Shown in pieces: positions 1 through 5,449 of a stretch of DNA of 8,813 nt. The notes beneath the pieces were generated by a model that had not been told where the DNA came from, did no database searches, and saw only the letters and a list, made by a program, of their open reading frames with translations. The DNA comes from JBBSOK01 sp038259825 (GTDB lineage: Bacteria > Bacteroidota > Bacteroidia > Flavobacteriales > Flavobacteriaceae), in assembly GCA_038259825.1 (NCBI GenBank), contig JBBSOK010000115.1, positions 1 to 8,813 of the forward strand, written 5' to 3'. Numbering within the stretch: the first letter of the stretch is position 1; each line of letters begins with the position of its first letter. A program made the translations under genes and the position numbers.

Positions 1-489
1 AAAAGCAAATGTATCGTTGGCCCAAACTAAAGTAAAAACACCAACCACTAATTTAGGGACAAATTCCTTATTTACAAAAGGAATAAGAGTTAAGAATACA
101 AAACCGCCAATCATATATAAAATGAGTATAACGTATTTTTTTTTACCGAACATTGGTATTTTGCTCGTCCACAATATATCCTTAAACATAAAGAGATTAA
201 CAAAAATAGTTAGAATAAGAAATAGGTTAATAGCATTGTCATAAAATGCTATGTATGTGAAGAAGTCAGTAAACTCCAGGCCTTTATAACTAAATACGAA
301 TAGAAAAAACGCTAATAAAAAATAGGCTAGATAACTTGTAAGGTGTACAAGTTTTAAATATTCACTCATTGTAATTAGGGCCAAAACAAAAAAGAGTCCC
401 ATAAACCATTCGTGCGTGGTAAACATTGAAAAAACAACTATTAAGATGTAAAGCACACCAGAAATAGTCCGCACGATAATTTCCCTCAT
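1..489 (-). CDS. cdsA: Phosphatidate cytidylyltransferase (CdsA), N-terminal part, cut by the window edge
   Basis: This reading frame is open from an ATG at 489-487 to the left edge without a stop. It gives 163 residues of a protein whose family is usually about 265-270 long, so roughly the last 100 residues are outside the window. CdsA converts phosphatidate and CTP to CDP-diacylglycerol and pyrophosphate in the inner membrane, the precursor of all major phospholipids. The translation starts MREIIVRTISGVLYILIV and is strongly hydrophobic, with likely membrane segments near residues 9-23, 28-43, 50-67, 86-102, 118-138 and 145 onward. The end reached, LVWANDTFAF (154-163), matches the conserved WxNDTFAY region of Bacteroidota CdsA. 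The CDP-diacylglycerol synthase signature (a KRxxKD-type motif near the C-terminus) would lie beyond the edge and cannot be checked. The start lies 1 nt after the stop of the upstream LUD gene, which suggests translational coupling. Identification rests on recalled family sequence and is fairly secure. Confidence 0.88.
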   Translation of the reverse strand, partial: MREIIVRTISGVLYILIVVFSMFTTHEWFMGLFFVLALITMSEYLKLVHLTSYLAYFLLAFFLFVFSYKGLEFTDFFTYIAFYDNAINLFLILTIFVNLFMFKDILWTSKIPMFGKKKYVILILYMIGGFVFLTLIPFVNKEFVPKLVVGVFTLVWANDTFAF

Positions 490-490
490 A

Positions 491-1093
491 TTACAAATCT
501 TCCAGAAGCAACAAATATAGATTTTTTGTGCTACTGCCGTAGCTCATAAAGTCTTTTTCTTTTTCAGTTTCAAAATCCTGTATTGTGGTGATGTTTGAAG
601 GGATAAAATTTTGACTTTGATTTTTTATTTTCCTAAGTCCTTCGCTAATATTTTCAACAATGTTGCTGGTTCGGGCTACAATTATCATATTAAAAGGAAG
701 TTCATTCAACTTCTTTTCTTTTAATTGATTTGAACATAAAAGTATAGAACCGTTGTTTGCTATAAGACTTTCACAATTGCAGAGCAAGAAAGTAGCATTT
801 GGGTCTTTGCCAAATTCTAAATTAAACCCACTGAATGTCTGGGTTAAATCTTCGTTTACACAAAAAGATCGTTGTTCATACCAATCATTTTCTAACATTA
901 TACTGTCAAATGCATCTAAAAGATCCTCTTTATTATCACAATAGATAAATTTACCTCCATTATTTTTAAAATTATGTGTAAACTTTTCGTCCACAGGCAA
1001 TTTCTCGTGGGGATAATAGCTACTTATATCGGCCTGATCTTTTGGATCAACTGATTTAGATTTAGTTTCGAAAAGTCTTTTAAAAAGACTCAT
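491..1093 (-). CDS. LUD-domain protein (LutC/YkgG-like), orphan
   Basis: This 200-residue cytoplasmic protein has no signal peptide or membrane segment. I assign it to the LUD (LutC/YkgG) fold from the central stretch at residues 101-150. It contains CESLIANNGSILL (107-119), which corresponds to the family's A-[DE]-x-G-[ST] turn, then LPFNMIIVA (132-140) and TSNIVENISEGLR (142-154). The C-terminal tail DFMSYGSSTKNLYLLLLEDL (181-200) resembles the tail of flavobacterial proteins annotated as LUD-domain. Bacillus LutC works with LutA and LutB, iron-sulfur proteins, in lactate oxidation. Neither partner is present here, and this protein shows no CxxC clusters, so a lactate role is not supported. 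The gene lies between ftsH (77-nt gap) and cdsA (1-nt gap). That gap holds a possible internal promoter. The ATG at 1093 gives a sensible N-terminus. Function is unknown and the fold assignment is moderately secure. Confidence 0.75.
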   Translation of the reverse strand: MSLFKRLFETKSKSVDPKDQADISSYYPHEKLPVDEKFTHNFKNNGGKFIYCDNKEDLLDAFDSIMLENDWYEQRSFCVNEDLTQTFSGFNLEFGKDPNATFLLCNCESLIANNGSILLCSNQLKEKKLNELPFNMIIVARTSNIVENISEGLRKIKNQSQNFIPSNITTIQDFETEKEKDFMSYGSSTKNLYLLLLEDL

Positions 1094-1129
1094 ATCTAGT
1101 TAATTGAGGGAGTTAGGTTTTGTATCGAT

Positions 1130-1137
1130 CAAATATA
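1130..1137 (-). promoter_or_regulatory. Possible -7 element of an internal promoter for the LUD gene and cdsA
   Basis: Read on the minus strand this is TATATTTG, an exact match to the Bacteroidota -7 consensus TAnnTTTG. It lies in the 77-bp gap between ftsH and the LUD gene. Transcription would start about 5 nt downstream, near 1125, leaving a leader of about 31 nt. No TTTG or TTG -33 element stands 17-23 bp upstream, and the region is so AT-rich that a chance match is possible. Confidence 0.3.
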
Positions 1138-1170
1138 TAAAATCTATTGCTAAGTTTTATAAATTGAAAA

Positions 1171-3156
1171 TTAATCTTTTAAATCCGGTTCTGTCAAGAT
1201 AACCTCTGGCTTACCTTCTTTTTCTATTACTTCAGGTTGTGCATATGGTCTGTCTCCAAAGATTTTTTGAAGATTATCTTTAAATATTACTTCTTTTTCA
1301 AGTAGAACATTGGCAAGCTCTGTTAGTTTGTCCTTATGCTCTTCCAATAATGCCACCGCTCTTGCGTATTGCTCTTCAATCAATTTAGAAATTTCTTGGT
1401 CAATCATTGTAGCTGTACTTTCGCTATATGGTTTTGTGAATCCATATTCAGTCTGTCCGCTACTATCATAATAAGTAAGATTTCCAACTTTATCATTTAA
1501 TCCGTAAATAGTTACCATAGCCCTTGCTTGCTTGGTTACTTTTTCAAGATCACTTAATGCTCCTGTAGAAATTTGATTAAAAATAACTTTCTCCGCGGCA
1601 CGGCCACCTAAAGCAGCACACATTTCATCCAACATTTGTTCTGGTCTAACTATAAGTCGCTCTTCTGGTAAATACCAAGCAGCGCCTAATGATTGTCCTC
1701 TAGGAACAATAGTTACTTTCACTAAGGGTGCCGCATGTTCTAACATCCAACTAACTGTAGCATGACCAGCTTCGTGAAATGCAATAGCTTTCTTTTCCGC
1801 AGGCGTTACTATTTTGTTTTTCTTTTCAAGCCCTCCCACGATTCTATCTACAGCATCTAGGAAATCTTGTTTGCCAACGGCTTTTTTGTCTTGTCTTGCA
1901 GCAATAAGTGCTGCTTCATTACAAACATTTGCAATATCGGCACCTGAGAAACCTGGGGTTTGCTTGGAAAGAAATTCAGTATCTAAATTATCTTCTTTCT
2001 TTATAGGGCGAAGATGTACTTCAAATATCTCTTTACGTTCACGGACATCTGGTAAGTCTACATAAATCTGTCTGTCAAAACGTCCTGCACGCATTAAAGC
2101 TTTATCCAAAACATCTGCACGGTTTGTGGCTGCTACAACAATAACATTGCTATTTGTTCCAAAACCGTCCATTTCAGTAAGCAGTTGGTTTAGCGTATTT
2201 TCACGCTCGTCATTAGAGCCTGAATAATTATTTTTTCCTCTCGCACGGCCAATGGCATCAATTTCATCAATAAAAATAATTGATGGCGATTTTTCCTTCG
2301 CTTGCTTAAATAAATCACGAACTCTTGAGGCACCAACACCTACAAACATTTCAACAAAATCTGATCCTGATAATGAGAAGAAGGGAACTTGTGCTTCACC
2401 CGCAACTGCTCTTGCCAATAATGTTTTTCCAGTTCCAGGAGGTCCAACTAATAATGCTCCTTTAGGGATTTTACCTCCCAAAGCGGTATACTTAGAAGGA
2501 TTTTTAAGGAAATCAACAATTTCTTGAACTTCTTCCTTAGCTCCTTCAAGTCCTGCAACATCCTTAAAACTTGTTTTTACATCGGTCTTTTCATCAAATA
2601 ATTTAGCTTTTGATTTACCAATATTAAAAATTTGACCGCCAGGACCACCGCCACCACCAGCACTCATACGGCGCATAATAAAGATCCATATACCAATTAA
2701 TAAAACGAAAGGTAAGATTGAAAGCAAAATCTCACCCATTGGATTAGATTCTGTGTCAAAATTTAAAGTTGCTGTTAAATCATTTTCAGATTTAATTTTT
2801 TGAAAATCTTCCTGAAAAAGTTGAAGATCACCAAATTCGAATTGATATGAAGGGTCATTTGGTCCTGCTGATAAAAAATTATCGGAACGTTTACTGGCGT
2901 GAATTTCCTTTGCACGTGCATCTTTGGTTAGATATACTTTTGCAATCTTTTTATTAATTACAACAACTTTATCTACATCGCCTTGTTGTAAAAATGTTTC
3001 AAATTGCGCCTGAGTAGTTTTTGCAGGTTGGGACCAGCTACTACCAAAAAATTGTATACCTATAAAAACCAAAAAGATAGCTCCATAAATCCAGTATGCA
3101 CTAAATTTAGGCTTTTTAGGCTCTATTTTTTTCTTTGATTTATTTTCTTCTGCCAT
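1171..3156 (-). CDS. ftsH: ATP-dependent zinc metalloprotease FtsH
   Basis: FtsH is a hexameric inner-membrane AAA+ protease that extracts and degrades damaged membrane proteins and selected regulators. The 661 residues show the full architecture. A basic N-terminus is followed by a first membrane segment at about 21-37, an extracytoplasmic segment of about 100 residues, and a second membrane segment at about 142-161. A glycine-rich linker (167-174) leads into the AAA+ domain. Walker A is GPPGTGKT (238-245), the pore motif FVG is 271-273, and Walker B is IIFIDEID (293-300). The second region of homology ends in MRAGRFDRQ (355-363), with arginine fingers R356 and R359. The peptidase motif is HEAGH (461-465, ligands H461 and H465, catalytic E462), and the third zinc ligand is probably D536 in TGALSDLEK. 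All key residues are intact and the length is normal. Alanine replaces the usual proline in the RPGRFDR segment, which I believe is common in this phylum. The gene follows rsfS by 12 nt, so the two are probably co-transcribed. Confidence 0.98.
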   Translation of the reverse strand: MAEENKSKKKIEPKKPKFSAYWIYGAIFLVFIGIQFFGSSWSQPAKTTQAQFETFLQQGDVDKVVVINKKIAKVYLTKDARAKEIHASKRSDNFLSAGPNDPSYQFEFGDLQLFQEDFQKIKSENDLTATLNFDTESNPMGEILLSILPFVLLIGIWIFIMRRMSAGGGGGPGGQIFNIGKSKAKLFDEKTDVKTSFKDVAGLEGAKEEVQEIVDFLKNPSKYTALGGKIPKGALLVGPPGTGKTLLARAVAGEAQVPFFSLSGSDFVEMFVGVGASRVRDLFKQAKEKSPSIIFIDEIDAIGRARGKNNYSGSNDERENTLNQLLTEMDGFGTNSNVIVVAATNRADVLDKALMRAGRFDRQIYVDLPDVRERKEIFEVHLRPIKKEDNLDTEFLSKQTPGFSGADIANVCNEAALIAARQDKKAVGKQDFLDAVDRIVGGLEKKNKIVTPAEKKAIAFHEAGHATVSWMLEHAAPLVKVTIVPRGQSLGAAWYLPEERLIVRPEQMLDEMCAALGGRAAEKVIFNQISTGALSDLEKVTKQARAMVTIYGLNDKVGNLTYYDSSGQTEYGFTKPYSESTATMIDQEISKLIEEQYARAVALLEEHKDKLTELANVLLEKEVIFKDNLQKIFGDRPYAQPEVIEKEGKPEVILTEPDLKD

Positions 3157-3168
3157 GTGGCTTTATTT

Positions 3169-3540
3169 TTAATTTGATGTTTCTATTTTAACCGATTTTG
3201 CATCGCCCCAAAGGCTTTCTAAATCATAATATTCACGAATATGTTTCTGAAAAACATGGACAACAACGTGAACGTAATCCATTAGTACCCATTCACTATT
3301 GTCGCTTCCTTCAACGTGCCAAGGTTTTTCCTTAATAGCTTTGCTAACTAATTTTTGTATAGAATTCACAATTGCGTTTACTTGTGTATTTGAAGTACCA
3401 TTACAAATAATAAAATAATCACAAACTGTGTTTTCAATTTCTCTAAGGTCCAGAATCTCAATATCTTTGCCCTTAACTTCTTCTATTCCTCTAATTATTT
3501 GAGTGATAAGTTGATCTGTTTCTATTTCTTTTTTCGACAT
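3169..3540 (-). CDS. rsfS: Ribosome silencing factor RsfS (Iojap/DUF143 family)
   Basis: RsfS binds ribosomal protein uL14 on the 50S subunit and blocks joining with the 30S subunit, lowering translation in starvation or stationary phase. The 123-residue product has the usual family length. Conserved blocks are DYFIICNGTSNTQV (41-54), WHVEG (74-78), WVLMDYVHVVVHVF (84-97) and REYYDLESLWGDA (102-114). The last of these is the typical C-terminal REYYDLE-LW signature. It is the first gene of the leftward operon with ftsH, 12 nt upstream of it, and is preceded by an exact TAnnTTTG box. The ATG at 3540-3538 is the natural start, giving MSKKEIETDQ before the domain begins. Confidence 0.95.
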   Translation of the reverse strand: MSKKEIETDQLITQIIRGIEEVKGKDIEILDLREIENTVCDYFIICNGTSNTQVNAIVNSIQKLVSKAIKEKPWHVEGSDNSEWVLMDYVHVVVHVFQKHIREYYDLESLWGDAKSVKIETSN

Positions 3541-3558
3541 TAAAATCTTTTATTTGCG

Positions 3559-3566
3559 CAAAGTTA
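3559..3566 (-). promoter_or_regulatory. Probable -7 element of the rsfS-ftsH operon promoter
   Basis: The minus strand reads TAACTTTG, an exact match to the Bacteroidota -7 consensus TAnnTTTG, ending 18 nt before the rsfS ATG. Expected initiation near 3554 gives a short leader of about 14 nt. No clear TTTG -33 element lies 19 bp upstream (the minus strand there reads TACA), so support comes from the -7 box and its placement. Confidence 0.5.
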
Positions 3567-3587
3567 ATTACTTTTTTGCTCGTGTTG

Positions 3588-3595
3588 TAACTTTA
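3588..3595 (+). promoter_or_regulatory. Weak candidate -7 element for birA
   Basis: The plus strand reads TAACTTTA, one mismatch (final G to A) from TAnnTTTG, ending 30 nt before the proposed TTG start. With the rsfS box it forms a 7-bp inverted repeat (AAAGTTA at 3560-3566, TAACTTT at 3588-3594), the arrangement expected of back-to-back promoters in the 85-bp divergent gap. No -33 element is evident. TACCTTTT at 3613-3620 is an alternative, but would start transcription at the start codon itself. Confidence 0.25.
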
Positions 3596-3625
3596 AGCAG
3601 AGAATAACAATATACCTTTTTTATT

Positions 3626-4357
3626 TTGGAAATAATCAAACTTAGTGCCACCAATTCTACAAATTCCTATCTCAAGGAATTAAGTAAGACAATTGGTGTA
3701 GAAGATGGTGTAGTAGTTGTAAGTGAAAACCAGCAAAACGGGCGTGGGCAAAGAGAAACTATATGGCAGTCTGAAGTTGGTAAAAGCCTTACTTTTAGTG
3801 TTTTTAAGCAACTTAAAGATTTAGATGTAGCAAATCAATTTCAAGTTTCTATGTTAGTTGGTATTGCAGTTTATACTGTTTTGAATAAATTGAATATTCC
3901 TCAATTATCGTTAAAGTGGCCTAACGACATAATGTCATACAATAAAAAAATTGGTGGCGTGTTAATTGAAAATCGATTAATTGGGCAAAAGGTAGCTTCA
4001 TCTATTATAGGAATTGGCATTAATTGCAATGAAATGCAATTTGACAACCTTCCAAACGCATCTTCATTAAGACGGATTTCAGGTATTGAATATGATATAT
4101 ACTCAATAATGACTGATATTGTTACAGAAATTAACACGGTATTTGCTGTAAAAGATACAGCTAATTATAATGAAATTCGTTTACAGTATGAACCACTTTT
4201 GTTCAGGATAGGAAAGGTTTGGAACTTCCAAGAACCAGATAGCTCCCCTTTTAATGGTATCATAAAAGGTGTTACTGATAGAGGACAACTTTTATTGGAA
4301 GTTGAAGGAAATGAAATTAAAACCTATAATTTAAAAGAGATAAAAATGATTCTTTAA
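3626..4357 (+). CDS. birA: Biotin--[acetyl-CoA-carboxylase] ligase, without a regulatory domain
   Basis: The enzyme activates biotin with ATP to biotinyl-AMP and attaches it to the lysine of biotin carboxyl carrier proteins. The 243-residue product begins directly with the catalytic domain, so it is a monofunctional ligase lacking the N-terminal helix-turn-helix of E. coli BirA and is not expected to act as a repressor. Visible motifs are STN (11-13), the adenylate-binding loop GRGQRETIWQS (39-49), KWPND (97-101), KIGG (108-111) and GIGINCN (129-135). A small BPL C-terminal domain covers about 195-243. The loop reads GQRET where E. coli has GRRGR, so the second half of the usual GRGxxG pattern is changed. 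The start is taken as TTG at 3626. An in-frame stop lies at 3605-3607, no ATG lies between it and the domain, and TTG gives xEIIKLSATNSTNSYL, the length typical of relatives. The stop overlaps that of the convergent SRPBCC gene. Confidence 0.93.
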   Translation: MEIIKLSATNSTNSYLKELSKTIGVEDGVVVVSENQQNGRGQRETIWQSEVGKSLTFSVFKQLKDLDVANQFQVSMLVGIAVYTVLNKLNIPQLSLKWPNDIMSYNKKIGGVLIENRLIGQKVASSIIGIGINCNEMQFDNLPNASSLRRISGIEYDIYSIMTDIVTEINTVFAVKDTANYNEIRLQYEPLLFRIGKVWNFQEPDSSPFNGIIKGVTDRGQLLLEVEGNEIKTYNLKEIKMIL

Positions 4358-4746
4358 GCAGTTTGAAGATTATCCGTCAGGGTTTCTAAAAATTTAGTAA
4401 TCGGGGCTTTTATCATCATTGCCATCATCATATTAAACTCACCTTTAAAATCTAATTGTACTTCAGAATTGTCTTCATCTATTTGAGAAATATTTGCAAT
4501 TAGTGTGAACGGTATTTTATCGCTTATCGCTCCAAGTATTACTTGGTTTGGAGGATTTAATTCCTTTACTTCCAAAGCAATTTCTGGCATTCCTTTTAGT
4601 GCAAAAAGAAAGGCATCTTCTCTAATTAATTCAAACTTGCTAATATTTTCAGGCATCAGGTTTTCAAAATTTTTAGCGTTGCTTAGATAGTCACACATTT
4701 CACTTGCGGACTTTTGTACTACTACTTTTTTACTTGATAATTCCAT
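4354..4746 (-). CDS. SRPBCC (START-like) fold protein of unknown ligand
   Basis: This 130-residue cytoplasmic protein is recognised as SRPBCC/START-like from its overall pattern. An N-terminal strand (ELSSKKVVVQKSASEMCDYL, 2-21) is followed by a helical segment ending NLMPENI (29-35), a run of amphipathic strands (about 38-100), and a long C-terminal helix (about 112-128) that would close the hydrophobic cavity. A methionine-rich stretch, MMMAMM (106-111), precedes the final helix. Proteins of this fold bind hydrophobic ligands or act as cyclases, but no catalytic residue can be pointed out here. It lies 43 nt downstream of pyrE on the same strand and is probably its co-transcribed partner. 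I recall a similar small SRPBCC gene beside pyrE in other flavobacteria. Its stop overlaps the birA stop by 4 bp. Exact function is unknown. Confidence 0.8.
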   Translation of the reverse strand: MELSSKKVVVQKSASEMCDYLSNAKNFENLMPENISKFELIREDAFLFALKGMPEIALEVKELNPPNQVILGAISDKIPFTLIANISQIDEDNSEVQLDFKGEFNMMMAMMIKAPITKFLETLTDNLQTA

Positions 4747-4789
4747 TGTTGTTTTTTTTGGTAAAGTTTGAAGTAAATTTCTATCCTAA

Positions 4790-5437
4790 TTAATTTTTTC
4801 CTGTCCAAGTCTGTGGGCTCTTCCGCCATTCGCCAAGTAATTTAGCTTCCTCTTTAGAAATATAATTTGATTTTTCTGCACTTAGCAATAGGCTATCGTA
4901 ATCACTTAAAGTGTTTAATGAAATTGCTGCATTTTCAAAATTAGTTTTAGCAGTTTCAAAACCGTATGAAAATATGGCCAGCATCCCTTTTACATTCAAG
5001 TTTTCTTTTTGCAAAGCTTCAACTGCCAAAAGACTACTTTTTCCAGTGCTTATAAGGTCTTCAACCACAACAACTGTTTGGTTTTCACTTACAAGACCTT
5101 CAATTTGGTTTTGCCTACCGTGCTGTTTTGCTTCTGGCCTAACGTAACAAAAAGGTACATTCAAATAATCTGCAACTAATGCGCCAATACCGATAGCACC
5201 TGTTGCTACGCCTGCAATCATATCTGGTTTGCCATAAATTTCTTCAATTTGTTTGGCAATGTTTTCACGAATATAATTTCTTATTTGTGGAAAGGACAGC
5301 GTAATCCGATTATCACAGTAAATCGGGCTTTTCCATCCAGATGCCCAAGTAAATGGGTTTTGTGGTTGTAATTTTATTGCATTAATTTGCAGTAATAATT
5401 CAGCGGTTTTTTGCGCCGTCTCTTTATGTAGGATCAT
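4790..5437 (-). CDS. pyrE: Orotate phosphoribosyltransferase
   Basis: PyrE transfers ribose-5-phosphate from PRPP to orotate to give orotidine monophosphate, the fifth step of pyrimidine synthesis in the cytoplasm. From the ATG at 5437-5435 the product is 215 residues, the normal length. Motifs are the orotate-side segment FTWASGWKSPIYCDNR (29-44), GVATGAIGIG (76-85), the flexible catalytic loop RPEAKQHG (100-107) and the PRPP-binding motif VVVVEDLISTGKS (122-134) with E126 and D127. The frame is open further upstream to an ATG at 5518. That extension of 27 residues (beginning MVYCFPIFF) lies antisense to the Nudix gene and does not resemble the family. Relatives start at MI-K-TAxKTAELLLQINAIKL, so the internal start is preferred. 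An exact -7 box stands 5 nt before this ATG, implying a leaderless or near-leaderless transcript. The SRPBCC gene follows 43 nt downstream. Confidence 0.96.
   Translation of the reverse strand: MILHKETAQKTAELLLQINAIKLQPQNPFTWASGWKSPIYCDNRITLSFPQIRNYIRENIAKQIEEIYGKPDMIAGVATGAIGIGALVADYLNVPFCYVRPEAKQHGRQNQIEGLVSENQTVVVVEDLISTGKSSLLAVEALQKENLNVKGMLAIFSYGFETAKTNFENAAISLNTLSDYDSLLLSAEKSNYISKEEAKLLGEWRKSPQTWTGKN
5359..5389 (+). promoter_or_regulatory. Candidate Nudix-gene promoter inside the pyrE coding region
   Basis: TTTG at 5359-5362 is followed after exactly 19 bp by TTAATTTG at 5382-5389. This matches the Bacteroidota promoter TTTG-N19-TAnnTTTG with one mismatch (second base of the -7 box). 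Initiation would fall near 5394, giving a leader of about 50 nt before the Nudix start at 5445. Because the two genes are only 7 bp apart, the Nudix promoter has to lie antisense within pyrE, which this candidate does. The evidence is pattern only. Confidence 0.35.
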
Positions 5438-5441
5438 GGTA

Positions 5442-5449
5442 CAAATGTA
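5442..5449 (-). promoter_or_regulatory. Probable -7 element of the pyrE promoter, implying a leaderless mRNA
   Basis: The minus strand reads TACATTTG, an exact TAnnTTTG match, and the pyrE ATG begins 5 nt downstream. Transcription from this box would start at or next to the A of the ATG. The box overlaps the first codons of the divergent Nudix gene (ATG at 5445-5447). No -33 TTTG lies 19 bp upstream (the minus strand there reads GAAT), which lowers confidence. Confidence 0.45.

Noticed and set aside
17..244. A 75-residue plus-strand open frame near the left edge.
   Set aside because: It is antisense to the cdsA frame, which is open across the same bases and gives recognisable CdsA sequence. 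The plus-strand product is low-complexity and unrecognisable.
1136..1161. An inverted repeat of TATAAAA (1136-1142) and TTTTATA (1155-1161) after ftsH, considered as a terminator or attenuator.
   Set aside because: The 7-bp stem is entirely A/T with a 12-nt loop, would be unstable, and is not followed by a clear T-run on the minus strand. In this AT-rich gap it is probably chance.
1814..2527. Plus-strand open frames of 83 and 91 residues opposite ftsH.
   Set aside because: They are antisense shadows of a strongly conserved gene. The serine-, proline- and threonine-rich products reflect the reverse complement of AAA+ codons.
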